From positions 1 to 64,000 of the forward strand of contig CAJXJY010000010.1 in assembly GCA_913055875.1 (NCBI GenBank): DNA of 64,000 nucleotides, in the 5' to 3' direction. The translations under genes were made by a program, and so were the position numbers. This DNA comes from an uncultured Altererythrobacter sp. (GTDB lineage: Bacteria > Pseudomonadota > Alphaproteobacteria > Sphingomonadales > Sphingomonadaceae). Each line of letters starts with the position of its first letter. The stretch's first letter is position 1. This document shows, piece after piece, positions 35,424 through 44,161 of the stretch. The notes beneath the pieces are model-generated. The model did no database searches, was not told the origin of the DNA, and was given only the letters and a program-made list of their open reading frames with translations.

Positions 35424-35449
35424 GGGCGGCGAACCCGTGCCCGCCGCCC
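35424..35449 (-). terminator. GGGCGGCG/CGCCGCCC hairpin between nhaP-like and tig genes
   Basis: The stem is 8 bp (35424-35431 and 35442-35449). On the minus strand it is followed by TTTTTC, so it can stop transcription coming from tig; on the plus strand it has no T-tail. A near-copy GGCGGCG...CGCCGCC lies at 35619-35643. Confidence 0.55.
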
Positions 35450-35481
35450 TCAAGGGATGATCATTCGACCCTGAAACAACC

Positions 35482-35603
35482 TCCGTTCGCCCTGAGCTTG
35501 TCGAAGGGCTTGGCCGAGCGAAGCCGAGGCCTTCGCGCCGGGTTGGTTCTCGGCTAACGTCTGAAAGACGGCAGTTCATCCTGAGCCTGCCGAAGGGCTC
35601 GAA
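35482..35603. repeat. Family D half-palindromes near the tig 3' end
   Basis: TCCGTTCGCCCTGAGCTTGT with CGAAGGGC (35482-35509) and GTTCATCCTGAGCCTGCC with GAAGGGC (35573-35599) are two partial D units. Between them is GC-rich sequence with no gene. The whole 250-bp gap 35414-35663 contains only these and the hairpins. Confidence 0.55.
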
Positions 35604-35663
35604 CGGGGACGGATAGAGGCGGCGAGTCCCGGCCCGCCGCCCTTCGAATCGGTGTGGCTTTGC

Positions 35664-37265
35664 CTACTTCTTCGCGGCGGCTTTCTTGGCCGGAGCCTTC
35701 TTGGCGGCGGGCTTCTTGGCAGCCGCCTTCTTGGCCGCAGGTTTTTTCTCCGTGGCCTTCTTGGCCGCAGGTTTCTTCTCGGTCGCCTTCTTAGCCGGGG
35801 TTTTCTTGGCAGCCGGCTTCTTGTCGGCATCCTTGGCTGCGGCCTTCTTGGCCGGAGCTTTCTTGGCCGCGGATTTCTTCGCCGGAGCTTTCTTCTTGGC
35901 GGGCGCCTTCTTCTTGGCCGCCGCTTCCTCGGCTTCCTCCTCGGCTTCGATCGCCGCTTCGAGCTCCTCGCGGGTCACCTCGCGCTCGGTCACTTCGGCC
36001 TTGTCGAACAGGAAGTCGACCACCTTGTCCTCGTAGAGCGGGGCGCGCAGCTGGGCGGCGGCCATCGGCTCGGACTGGACATATTGCATGAACTGCTCGC
36101 GGTCCTCGGGGCGGTATTGCTGCGCCGCCTGCTGGATCAGCATGCTCATTTCCTGCTGGCTGACCTCGACCCCGTTCTTCTGCCCGATCTCGCTCAGCAG
36201 CAGGCCGAGCCGCACGCGGCGCTCGGCGATGTGGCGATAATCGTCCTTCTCGTCCTCGATTTCCTTGAGCGCCTTGTCCGGATCGGCGTCCTTGGCCGCT
36301 TCCTGCTGCAGCTGCGCCCAGATCTGGTCGAACTCGGCCTGGACCATGCCCGCCGGCACTTCGAAATCGTGGCCCGCGGCAAGCTTGTCGAGCAGCTGGC
36401 GCTTCATCTGCGTGCGGGTGAGCCCGCCCGTTTCCTGCTCGATCTGGCCGCGCAGCAATTCCTTGAGCTTGTCGAGGCTTTCGAGGCCGAGATTCCTGGC
36501 GAACTCGTCGTCGAGCTTGCTCTCGCCCTCGACCTTGACCTGCTTGACCGCGATCGCGAACTGCGCCTCCTTGCCCTTGAGGTTTTCTGCCGGGTAATCC
36601 TCGGGGAAGGTCACGGTGATGGTCTTCTCGTCGCCGGTCTTGGCGCCGGTCAGCTGCTCCTCGAAGCCGGGGATGAACTGGCCCGAGCCGATCACCAGCG
36701 GCGCGTCCTCGGCCTTGCCGCCTTCGAATTCCTCGCCGTCGATCGAGCCGGTGAAATCGATGATCAGCTGGTCGCCGTCCTTCGCCTTGTGGCTCTTGGG
36801 CGCGTCCTTGTAGCTCTTCTGCTGGCCCGCGACCTGCTGCAGCGCTTCCTCGACCTGGTCCTCGTCGATCGGCACGGTCAGCCGCTCGAGCTTCAATCCG
36901 TCGATCTCGGGCGCCTCGATCTGCGGCAGCACTTCGAGCTCGACATTGACGACCGCGTCCTTGCCCTCCTCGTAGCCGTCTTCCATCTGCACCGAGGGCT
37001 GCATCGCGGGGCGCAGCTGCTTTTCGGCGATCAGCGAATCGACCGATTCGCGCACCGCGTCGTTGACCACCTGCGCGTGCATCTGCTCGCCGTGCATCTT
37101 GCGCACCAGGTTCGCAGGCACCTTGCCGGGGCGGAAGCCGGGCATCCGCACCTGCGGCGCGACCTTCTTCACTTCCTTGTCGATTCGCGCCTCGATATCG
37201 GCGGCGGGAATGGTCACCGCATAGGCGCGCTTGAGGCCTTCGCTGCTGGTCTCTTTGATCTGCAT
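35664..37265 (-). CDS. tig: Trigger factor with Lys/Ala/Pro-rich C-terminal extension
   Basis: Ribosome-associated chaperone and peptidyl-prolyl isomerase. It has the ribosome-binding signature [10 protein letters not shown] (40-49), an FKBP-like PPIase domain ([21 protein letters not shown]) and the helical C-domain to about residue 447. Residues 448-533 are an 86-residue tail of AKK-type repeats ([20 protein letters not shown]), highly basic and histone H1-like. The usual bacterial length is about 430-450, so the tail is extra. ATG 37265 ([10 protein letters not shown]) is the family start; upstream in-frame codons overlap the tRNA region and are rejected. Confidence 0.93.
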   Translation of the reverse strand: MQIKETSSEGLKRAYAVTIPAADIEARIDKEVKKVAPQVRMPGFRPGKVPANLVRKMHGEQMHAQVVNDAVRESVDSLIAEKQLRPAMQPSVQMEDGYEEGKDAVVNVELEVLPQIEAPEIDGLKLERLTVPIDEDQVEEALQQVAGQQKSYKDAPKSHKAKDGDQLIIDFTGSIDGEEFEGGKAEDAPLVIGSGQFIPGFEEQLTGAKTGDEKTITVTFPEDYPAENLKGKEAQFAIAVKQVKVEGESKLDDEFARNLGLESLDKLKELLRGQIEQETGGLTRTQMKRQLLDKLAAGHDFEVPAGMVQAEFDQIWAQLQQEAAKDADPDKALKEIEDEKDDYRHIAERRVRLGLLLSEIGQKNGVEVSQQEMSMLIQQAAQQYRPEDREQFMQYVQSEPMAAAQLRAPLYEDKVVDFLFDKAEVTEREVTREELEAAIEAEEEAEEAAAKKKAPAKKKAPAKKSAAKKAPAKKAAAKDADKKPAAKKTPAKKATEKKPAAKKATEKKPAAKKAAAKKPAAKKAPAKKAAAKK

Positions 37266-37319
37266 GGTGCGTATTCGAACCTTCTCAAACAATTTTTCGA
37301 TGGGGCACGGAGCGGGGCC

Positions 37320-37404
37320 TGGTGCGGGCGAAGGGACTCGAACCCCCACATCTTTCGATACCGGTACCTAAAACCGGCGCGTCTACCAGTTCCGCCACGC
37401 CCGC
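37320..37404 (-). tRNA. tRNA-Leu (anticodon UAG)
   Basis: An 85-nt tRNA with paired acceptor stem GCGGGCG / CGCCCGC, encoded CCA end and discriminator A. The anticodon loop TTTAGGT is closed by CCGGT/ACCGG, giving UAG, which reads CUN Leu codons. The long variable arm TATCGAAAGATG is of the type II (Leu/Ser) kind and the T-loop is GGTTCGAGTC. It is 54 bp upstream of tig on the same strand. Confidence 0.95.
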
Positions 37405-37548
37405 TAGCCCGAACGAAGCCGCGCGCGGGCCAACCCCGCACGAACAGGGGAGCGCCCTTAAAAGGCCACGCCGAAAAGGGCAAGCGCGGCGAGCGAGCGG
37501 CTGCGATTGATATTGCGATAGCGCCGCCCGCGCAGTAACGCGCGCGCC

Positions 37549-37830
37549 ATGAGCGAAGACACAGCACAAGACACCCCGCCCGACCGCATCTCGGTCAATC
37601 CGCGCAGCGATCATTTCGATGCCGACAAGCTGCAACGCGGCGTCGGCATCCGCTTCAAGGGCCGCACCCGCACCGATATCGAGGAATATTGCATTTCCGA
37701 AGGCTGGGTGCGCGTGCAGGCGGGCAAGACGGTCGACCGCAAGGGCCAGCCGCTGACGATCCGGCTCAACGGGCCGGTCGAAGCCTGGTACGAAGACCTT
37801 GGCGACGATCCGCCGGTGGCGAAGGCTTGA
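37549..37830 (+). CDS. DUF3297 family protein
   Basis: Small cytoplasmic protein of 93 residues. It shows the DUF3297 pattern DRISVNPRSDHFDADKLQRG, GIRFKGRTRTDIEEYCISEG and IRLNGPVEAWYED. The function of the family is unknown. ATG 37549 follows directly after GC-rich leader sequence with no clear ribosome-binding site. It is divergent from tRNA-Leu and followed by a family E repeat. Confidence 0.85.
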   Translation: MSEDTAQDTPPDRISVNPRSDHFDADKLQRGVGIRFKGRTRTDIEEYCISEGWVRVQAGKTVDRKGQPLTIRLNGPVEAWYEDLGDDPPVAKA

Positions 37831-37837
37831 AGAGAAG

Positions 37838-37991
37838 TCCTCCCCGCTTTTCCCGAATGGGATAAATGGGGAGGTGGCAGACGCCGTCAGGCGGCTGACG
37901 GAGGGGCCCAAGTGCTTCGGGGGCGGGACATTGCCCCTCCACCACCTTCGGTGGTCCTCCTCCCTATTCCTTCGGAACGGGGAGGATTTCA
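37838..37991. repeat. Family E palindromic element, intergenic
   Basis: TCCTCCCCGCTTTTCCCGAA on the left and CTTCGGAACGGGGAGGA on the right bracket inverted pieces including AGGCGGCTGACGGAGGGGCC, GCCCCTCCACCACC and TTCGGTGGTCCTCCTCCC. The right half resembles the bases at 1-48 in valS. Confidence 0.7.
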
Positions 37992-37993
37992 CC

Positions 37994-38731
37994 TCAATCG
38001 TAGCGCGCCAGCGCGGCCTCGATCCGGTCGCGTGGGGGTTGTGCGGGCGCGCTTGCCACGCGGCGCGGTTGCGGGGCGGGCTTTCGCGGCTTGGCGGCGG
38101 GCGCGCGTTCGAGATCGGCGAAGGCGTTCACGAAGGTACGCGAGGGGCTCGACGATACCGGCGACGGGGCCGGACGCGATGCCGGCCGTGAAACGGGCTG
38201 CGCGACCGCCAGCCGCGTTTGCGCCAGCCCCGCCTGCCTGGAGTAGATGAACCCGTGCACCGGCCATTCGGTCGTGCCGAGGCCGCCGATCGGATCGTAC
38301 CACACCCGCACCCGGCTCCAGTCGTTGCCGGGCGACACGTCGATCGCCTTGACGTCGCGCTCGATCTGGCCACGGCGGCCGTCGATCGGCGACCAGTTGG
38401 CGTGGTCGAGCAACACGGTGCGGCTGTCGATCACCCGGCTCACCGCCGCAACGTGGCCGAGCGCCATGTTGCGGTGCGGCACGAACGCCATCACCGCCCC
38501 GACGCGCGGGCGATTGCCGCGCTCGTAGCGGCCCGCGGCCTGCTCCCACCAGGTGTGCGCGTCGCCGTAGATCTGCACCCCGGTCAGCTGGCGCGCATAG
38601 GGCACGCATTGCAGGTAGGGCGGCAGTTCGGCACGCGGCCCGGCCTCGAAGCCGACGCTGGCGTCGGCAAGCAAGGGTGCGGGGGCGAGAAAAGCGCCGG
38701 CGATGGCGATCGATGCGACGAGGTCTTTCAT
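37994..38731 (-). CDS. CHAP domain protein (putative peptidoglycan amidase/endopeptidase)
   Basis: Secreted protein of 245 residues with a signal peptide (AIAGAFLAPAPLLA, cut about 22). The CHAP domain has the catalytic Cys in PYLQCVPYARQLTG (about 39-52) and a His in the RTVLLDHANWSP region, followed by GRRGQIERDVKAIDVSPGNDW. The C-terminal quarter is Pro/Ala/Arg-rich (about 170-245) and probably disordered. CHAP enzymes cut peptidoglycan stem peptides or amide bonds; the exact bond is unknown. It diverges from der with 136 bp between. Confidence 0.85.
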   Translation of the reverse strand: MKDLVASIAIAGAFLAPAPLLADASVGFEAGPRAELPPYLQCVPYARQLTGVQIYGDAHTWWEQAAGRYERGNRPRVGAVMAFVPHRNMALGHVAAVSRVIDSRTVLLDHANWSPIDGRRGQIERDVKAIDVSPGNDWSRVRVWYDPIGGLGTTEWPVHGFIYSRQAGLAQTRLAVAQPVSRPASRPAPSPVSSSPSRTFVNAFADLERAPAAKPRKPAPQPRRVASAPAQPPRDRIEAALARYD

Positions 38732-38867
38732 GTCGCCGTCGCAAATGCGGCCTTAACCTTGAGGCTGCCCTTCGCATTGCGGTTAACCGGAATTAGGCAT
38801 AATTCGCCGTCGGCGCGCTCCCGCCTTGCCAAACCCTCCGGCAACCGCCACCTGCGCCCGCAACACG

Positions 38868-40247
38868 ATGAAACCGACAGTCATCATCATAGGCCGCCCC
38901 AATGTCGGCAAGTCGACGCTGTTCAACCGGCTGGTCGGCAAGAAGCTCGCCCTGGTCGACGACCAGCCCGGCGTCACGCGCGACCGGCGCATGGGCGACG
39001 CGGTGGTGGCGGGGCTCGAATTCACCGTCGTCGACACCGCCGGGTGGGAAGACGAGGATCCCGACAGCCTGCCCGGCCGCATGCGCAAGCAGACCGAGGT
39101 CAGCCTCGACGGCGCCGATGCGGCGATGTTCGTGGTCGATGCGCGCGCCGGGCTGACCCCGCTCGACGAAGAAATCGCCCGCTGGCTGCGCGAGCACGAA
39201 ATCCCGATCGTGCTGGTCGCCAACAAGGCCGAGGGCCGGCAGGGCGAGTCGGGCGTGCTCGAATCCTACGCGCTCGGCTTGGGCGAACCGGTCGCGCTGT
39301 CGGCCGAGCACGGCGAAGGTATCGCCGACCTGTTCGGCGCGCTGTGGCCGGTCATCGGCGAGAAGGCGGAAAGCGCCGAAGCGCAGCTCGAATACGAGAG
39401 CGACGAGGAGCGGCCGCTCGGCCCGCTCAAGCTCGCCATCGTCGGGCGGCCCAATGCGGGCAAGTCGACGCTGATCAACCGGCTGCTGGGCGAGGATCGC
39501 CTGCTGACCGGTCCCGAAGCCGGCATCACCCGCGATTCGATCGCGATCGACTGGCAATGGACCGATCCGCGCACCGGCGAAACGCGCGATATCCACCTCG
39601 TCGACACCGCGGGGATGCGCAAGAAGGCCAAGGTCCAGGACAAGCTCGAAAAGCTGTCGGTCGCCGATGCCCGCCGCGCGGTCGATTTCGCCGAGGTGGT
39701 GGTGCTGCTGCTCGACGCCACGCAGGGGCTCGAACACCAGGACCTCAAGATCGCCGACATGGTGCTGCAGGAAGGCCGCGCGCTGATGGTCGCGATCAAC
39801 AAATGGGACATCGCGGAGAACGCCAGCGCGCTGTTCAACGGCATCCGCGGCGCGCTCGACGACGGGCTGGCGCAGGTGCGCGGCCTGCCGCTGTTCGCGG
39901 TCAGCGCGAAGACCGGCAAGGGGCTCGACACGATGCTCGGCGCGGCGTTCGAGATCCGCGAGAGCTGGTCGAAGCGCGTGCCGACCGCAGCGCTCAACCG
40001 CTGGTTCGACGATGCGCTGATGGCCAACCCGCCCCCTGCGCCCAAGGGCAAGCGGATCAAGCTGCGCTACATCACCCAGTCGAGCGTGCGCCCGCCGCAT
40101 TTCGTGGTGTTCGGCACGCGGCTCGACATGCTGCCCAAGAGCTACGAGCGCTATCTCGTCAACGGCATCCGTGCGAAGCTCGGCTTCGAGGCGGTGCCGG
40201 TGCGGGTGACGCTGAAGAGCCCGAAGAACCCCTACAAGAGCGAATGA
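38868..40247 (+). CDS. der: Ribosome biogenesis GTPase Der
   Basis: Double-GTPase needed for 50S subunit assembly. The 459 residues have two consecutive G domains, each with P-loop (GRPNVGKST near 8-16, GRPNAGKST near 192-200), DTAG, and NKAE or NKWD motifs, then the C-terminal KH-like domain (LRYITQSSVRPPHFVVF). ATG 38868 starts exactly at KPTVIIIGRPN as in the family; a longer in-frame start is not conserved. Its stop overlaps the ATG of the DUF2721 gene (ATGA). Confidence 0.96.
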   Translation: MKPTVIIIGRPNVGKSTLFNRLVGKKLALVDDQPGVTRDRRMGDAVVAGLEFTVVDTAGWEDEDPDSLPGRMRKQTEVSLDGADAAMFVVDARAGLTPLDEEIARWLREHEIPIVLVANKAEGRQGESGVLESYALGLGEPVALSAEHGEGIADLFGALWPVIGEKAESAEAQLEYESDEERPLGPLKLAIVGRPNAGKSTLINRLLGEDRLLTGPEAGITRDSIAIDWQWTDPRTGETRDIHLVDTAGMRKKAKVQDKLEKLSVADARRAVDFAEVVVLLLDATQGLEHQDLKIADMVLQEGRALMVAINKWDIAENASALFNGIRGALDDGLAQVRGLPLFAVSAKTGKGLDTMLGAAFEIRESWSKRVPTAALNRWFDDALMANPPPAPKGKRIKLRYITQSSVRPPHFVVFGTRLDMLPKSYERYLVNGIRAKLGFEAVPVRVTLKSPKNPYKSE

Positions 40248-40735
40248 TGTTGGATCTCCTCTCCGTCACCGGCGACCTGCTCGAACGCACCAGCAGCACC
40301 GCGCGGGTGCAGCATATCGTCCAGCTGAGCCTCGCCCCGGCCTTCCTGCTCGCGGGGATCGGGGCGATCATGAACGTCATGACCAACCGGCTGATCTGGG
40401 TCGCCAACCGGATCGACCGCATTACCACGCTCGACGCCGAAGGCCGTGGCGGCGCCGCGCTGGGCGACCTGCCCGCGCTCGAAAAGCGCCGGTCCTATGC
40501 GCAGGCCGCGGTGATGTTCAGCACCGCCGCGGCGCTGACCATCAGCGTGGTGATCGCGCTGCTGTTCGTGAGCGCCTTCATCCGGCCGCAGATCGGCACG
40601 CTGACTGCGCTCGCCTGGATCCTGACGATGGTCTTCCTGGTCGTCGGCCTGACCTTCTTCCTGCTCGAAACGCGCACCGCCGCGCGGCGCAATCACGAAC
40701 GGCTCAGGCAGCGCAAGCGCCGCGACGGCAAGTAG
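40244..40735 (+). CDS. DUF2721 family membrane protein
   Basis: Inner-membrane protein of 163 residues with three or four hydrophobic helices (FLLAGIGAIMNVMTN, AAALTISVVIALLFVSAF, LAWILTMVFLVVGLTFFLL) and an Arg-rich cytoplasmic tail (RRNHERLRQRKRRDGK). It fits the DUF2721 family, whose role is unknown. The start ATG overlaps the der stop; a second ATG follows immediately. The coupling to der is noteworthy but unexplained. Confidence 0.82.
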   Translation: MMLDLLSVTGDLLERTSSTARVQHIVQLSLAPAFLLAGIGAIMNVMTNRLIWVANRIDRITTLDAEGRGGAALGDLPALEKRRSYAQAAVMFSTAAALTISVVIALLFVSAFIRPQIGTLTALAWILTMVFLVVGLTFFLLETRTAARRNHERLRQRKRRDGK

Positions 40736-40809
40736 AGCGCGTCGCCGAACAGCGCCGATCGCCGGCGTTGCGTGAAACCATCGCCGCGCACGACCGTTCG
40801 ACCGGCACC

Positions 40810-41316
40810 ATGGAACTCAATCAGGCGACCGATCTCGCTTTCCTCGACTGGGAGATCATCACCCGGCTCGGCGTCGCCGCGATCATCGGCCTCGTCCTCG
40901 GGTTCGACCGCGAGGCGCGCGGTCACGCGGCCGGAATGCGCACCCACGGCCTGATCTGCTTTTCCTCGGCGATGACGACCGTGTCGATCATCGCGCTCTA
41001 CAACCAGATCGGCGGACCGCGCACCGACGTGCTGCGCCTGTACGAGGCGATCGGCGCCTTCATCGGCATTGTCGGCGCCGGGCTGATCGTCTTCAGCAAG
41101 GGGCGGCTGCACAATCTGACTACCGCCGCGCATCTGTGGCTCGCCGCGATCATCGGCCTCGCCTGCGGTGCCGCGCAATGGCCGCTGGTCGCGACCGGCA
41201 CTATCATCAGCCTGATCATGATCACCGCGCTGCGCGTGGTCGAAGGCCGCCTGTTCGGCAACGACCGCAAGCTGGACGGCGCGGACGACACCGACGGCGA
41301 CCGGCCCCGCACCTGA
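40810..41316 (+). CDS. MgtC/SapB family membrane protein
   Basis: Inner-membrane protein of 168 residues with four hydrophobic helices. The MgtC/SapB signature is near the N-terminus: GLVLGFDREARGHAAGMRTHGL (27-48), with conserved Asp and Arg. The C-terminal regulatory domain of true MgtC is missing, which is usual for this shorter family. Function here is unknown; relatives affect Mg2+ stress or ATP synthase. ATG 40810 (MELNQA) is preferred over an earlier TTG at 40768. It follows the DUF2721 gene by 74 bp and may be in the same operon. Confidence 0.82.
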   Translation: MELNQATDLAFLDWEIITRLGVAAIIGLVLGFDREARGHAAGMRTHGLICFSSAMTTVSIIALYNQIGGPRTDVLRLYEAIGAFIGIVGAGLIVFSKGRLHNLTTAAHLWLAAIIGLACGAAQWPLVATGTIISLIMITALRVVEGRLFGNDRKLDGADDTDGDRPRT

Positions 41317-41378
41317 TCCCGCCGCCGATTGGGAACCGGCCCACTCTGTGGTATGGCAGGGCGCAGGGAGGAAGGGCA

Positions 41379-43163
41379 ATGCGGAAATCCATCATCTATG
41401 CCGCTGTGGCGGCAGGCGTGAGTACGCTCGCCGGGCCGGGCGCGATGTCGGCCAATACGGGCGTTTCGGATGCCACCCTGGCTGCGCTCGATCCGACGCG
41501 CGCCGGCCGCCAGGCGTGCCGGGGCTTTTTCGATTCGGCCGCGGTGCTCGACCGGCGGCTGGCATTGGCGCAGGACTATGCCGCGCGGCTGGGTACCGCG
41601 GGCGGGGCGATCGGCCTGTTCGAGGGCCTCGCCGCCAACCAATTGCCCGCGACCGGCCTCGCGCCCGAGGCGCGGCGGTATTTCGACCAGGGCGTCGCGC
41701 TCACCTACGGCTTCAACCACAAGGCTGCGATCCGCTCCTTCGCCGAGGCCGCACGGCGCGATCCGGGCTGCGCGATGTGCTGGTGGGGCATCGCGCTCGC
41801 CAACGGGCCGAACATCAATGCCGGGATGGACAGCGACGCCAACCGCGCCGCGCTCGCAGCGCTCGAACGCGCCGAAGCGCTGGCCGAGAGGCTCTCGCCG
41901 CTCGAACGCAAGCTGATCGCCGCCCAGAAGCTGCGCTACTCCGCCGCTTCGGCAGACGAGCGCGCGGCGCTCGATGCGCGCTATGCCGATGCGATGATGG
42001 CGCTCGCGCGGGCGCATCCCGCCAACGACGACGTGCTGATCCTCGCGGCGGAAGCGGCGATGAACACCACGCCGTGGAACTACTGGACCGAAACCAAGGC
42101 CGCGCAGCCGCGTATCGGCGAGGCGGTGAAGCTGATCGAGACGGTGGTGGCGCGCAATCCCAAGCATCCGCAGGCGTCGCACCTCTACATCCACCTGATG
42201 GAGAACGGGCCCGATCCCAAGCTGGCCGAAGCCGCCGCGGACGAGCTGGCGCGCAGCGGGCCGGGTGCGCTCGGCCATCTCGTCCATATGCCCGCGCATA
42301 TCTACTACCGCATCGGGCGCTACGGCGATTCGATGGATGCGAACATCGCCGCCGCGCGTGCCGACGAGGCCTATCTCGCGGTCGCGGGCGACGACGGGCT
42401 GTATCGCTACGGCTACTACCCGCACAACGTCCACTTCCTGCTGACCTCGGCGCAAATGGTCGGCAATATGCACGCCGTGGCAAGCGAGACCGAACGGCTC
42501 AAGCAGGTGATCGACGAGGATATCGCTAGGGAACTCGCCTGGGTGCAGGCGATTCACGCCGCACCGTCCTTCGCGCTGGCGCAATACGCCTCGCCCGCGG
42601 CAATCCTGTCGCTGACGGAGGAGACGAGCGAGCTCGGCTACGTCCAGGCGATGCGGCATTACGCACGCGCGGTTGCGCATGCGCATGCGGGCGACCGGAG
42701 CGGCTTCGAGCGCGAGATCGCGCAGCTCGATGCGCTCGCCGACGCGCCAAGCGTGGTGGCGATGACCGAACAGGGCTTCCCCGCCCCCGCCCTCGTCGCG
42801 CTGGCCGGCCATGTCGCGCGGGGGCGCCTGGCACTCGCCGGAGGCAGGCCGAAGGCGGCGCTGGCCGAATTCGAAAAGGCGGAGGCGATCGAGGCGACGA
42901 TCCCCTACAGCGAGCCGCCCTTCTGGTATTACCCGGTCGCGCAATCGCGCGGCGCGGCGCTCTACGCAATGGGCCGCTACGACGACGCGGGCCAGGCCTT
43001 CCGCAAGGCGCTATTCGAGGCGCCGAACAACGGCTGGGCGCTGTACGGGTTGTCAAGAGCGGAGGCGAAGGCGGGGCGTATGCCGGAGGCGAAGGCGGCG
43101 CGCGCCAAGCTGGCGGAGATCTGGCAGGGGGATATGGCCTGGCTGGATATGAAACGGTTGTAG
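41379..43163 (+). CDS. Secreted tetratricopeptide-repeat protein of unknown function
   Basis: The 594 residues have a signal peptide (SIIYAAVAAGVSTLAGPGAMS, cut about 24) and helical repeat pairs of the TPR type throughout. Examples are YFDQGVALTYGFNHKAAIRSFAE near 105-125 and GAALYAMGRYDDAGQAFRKALFEAPNNG near the C-terminus. A PGALGHLVHMPAHIYYRIGRY segment (about 305) with several His residues is unusual for plain TPRs and may be a metal or ligand site. The ATG follows GGAGGAAGGGC, a good ribosome-binding site. No partner gene is visible. Confidence 0.82.
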   Translation: MRKSIIYAAVAAGVSTLAGPGAMSANTGVSDATLAALDPTRAGRQACRGFFDSAAVLDRRLALAQDYAARLGTAGGAIGLFEGLAANQLPATGLAPEARRYFDQGVALTYGFNHKAAIRSFAEAARRDPGCAMCWWGIALANGPNINAGMDSDANRAALAALERAEALAERLSPLERKLIAAQKLRYSAASADERAALDARYADAMMALARAHPANDDVLILAAEAAMNTTPWNYWTETKAAQPRIGEAVKLIETVVARNPKHPQASHLYIHLMENGPDPKLAEAAADELARSGPGALGHLVHMPAHIYYRIGRYGDSMDANIAAARADEAYLAVAGDDGLYRYGYYPHNVHFLLTSAQMVGNMHAVASETERLKQVIDEDIARELAWVQAIHAAPSFALAQYASPAAILSLTEETSELGYVQAMRHYARAVAHAHAGDRSGFEREIAQLDALADAPSVVAMTEQGFPAPALVALAGHVARGRLALAGGRPKAALAEFEKAEAIEATIPYSEPPFWYYPVAQSRGAALYAMGRYDDAGQAFRKALFEAPNNGWALYGLSRAEAKAGRMPEAKAARAKLAEIWQGDMAWLDMKRL

Positions 43164-43184
43164 AAGGCTGTCCCGATCAAATTT

Positions 43185-43275
43185 AGTCGTCATCCTGAAC
43201 TTGTTTCAGGATCCATTTCGCCTCGGGCATGGATGGTGCAGATGGAGAGATGGATGCTGAACCAAGTTCAGCATG
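43185..43275. repeat. Family C intergenic palindrome, copy 2
   Basis: GTCATCCTGAACTTGTTTCA with GGATCCAT on the left and GATGGATGCTGAACCAAGTT with CAGCATGAC on the right; same layout as 14385-14474 with the left and right variants exchanged. Confidence 0.7.
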
Positions 43276-43327
43276 ACGAGGCGGGCAAATCCGAACCGGA
43301 TTGGAGATCGGGGCCCCGGATACCGGA

Positions 43328-43867
43328 TCAAAGCCTGGCTAGGTAACCGGGCGGAACGTGCTCGGTCAGCCAAACGCCGTTTCCCGACAGCCTGAACGCC
43401 TGCCCGCTGGCGAACAGCCGGGCGGCCGCGACCTGCAACACCACCGGCCTGCCCCGGCGCGAACCGACCGCGTTGGCGGTCGCCAGATCGACCGAGAGGT
43501 GGACGTGGTGTCTGCCCATCGGCCTCAACCCTTCGGCCATGATTGCATCGAGAAAGCGATCGACCGTGCCATGGAACAGGAATTCGGGCGGTTCGGCGAC
43601 CGGCCAGTCGAGATCGACCGGGATCGAATGCCCCTGCCGCGCACGGATCAGCCTGCCGTCGGGCGACTGCTCGAAACGGTTCTTGTCGCTCTGCGCGACG
43701 ACGCGTTCGATGTCGCCGCGCCCCGCTGCACTGCCTTGCGCGGCAAGCGCGGCGAGGACGTCCTCGACCTCGACCCATCCGGTCGGATCGACCGACAGCT
43801 TGCCCGCCTCGGGCTTGTGCCTGAGCCAGAACGAGAGCAGTTTCGAGAGGTGACGGTCTCCGGACAT
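43328..43867 (-). CDS. kptA: RNA 2'-phosphotransferase (Tpt1/KptA family)
   Basis: In fungi this enzyme removes the 2'-phosphate left at spliced tRNA junctions using NAD+. The bacterial role is open, since no matching splicing exists. The 179 residues keep the active-site set: Arg16-His17 in FWLRHKP, the RARQGHS segment, and the Arg residues in VGSRRGRPVVLQV. FHGTVDRFLDAIMAEGLRP and HVHLSVDLATA are family hallmarks. It is a lone gene, convergent with the TPR gene. Confidence 0.9.
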   Translation of the reverse strand: MSGDRHLSKLLSFWLRHKPEAGKLSVDPTGWVEVEDVLAALAAQGSAAGRGDIERVVAQSDKNRFEQSPDGRLIRARQGHSIPVDLDWPVAEPPEFLFHGTVDRFLDAIMAEGLRPMGRHHVHLSVDLATANAVGSRRGRPVVLQVAAARLFASGQAFRLSGNGVWLTEHVPPGYLARL

Positions 43868-44051
43868 CGCAAGGGACCGTTAGGGGGCACCGCCTGGCCG
43901 ATGCAATTGCTATTCGCGAAGACGACCGGGGCTGCGCTGCATCCGTTTCGATCGGCAGGCCGCATGAGCCGCCGAAACCATTTTCCTACACACCCTCGCC
44001 GCGCTATGCTGCGAGTCGTTCTTTGACCTCGTGAAGCCTTCGCAAAAAGAG

Positions 44052-44085
44052 CCCCGCCCGCCAGCGGGGCTTTCGCGTTTTTGCG
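44052..44085 (-). terminator. Terminator downstream of bfr
   Basis: AGCCCCGC and GCGGGGCT form an 8-bp stem with six-base loop. On the minus strand it is followed by CTTTTT, and on the plus strand by TTTCGCGTTTTT, so it may work both ways. It lies 77 bp after the bfr stop. Confidence 0.65.
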
Positions 44086-44161
44086 CCACCCTATGGAGCG
44101 CGCTTTGAACCGCCCCGCCGGATGTATTTGTTCAACTTGCGCGACACGCAACCGCGCCCGA

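Noticed and set aside
35664-35924. Regular repeat array in tig resembling a CRISPR or tandem repeat locus
   Set aside because: The units are codons of the AKK-type tail, of unequal length and without spacers of uniform size.
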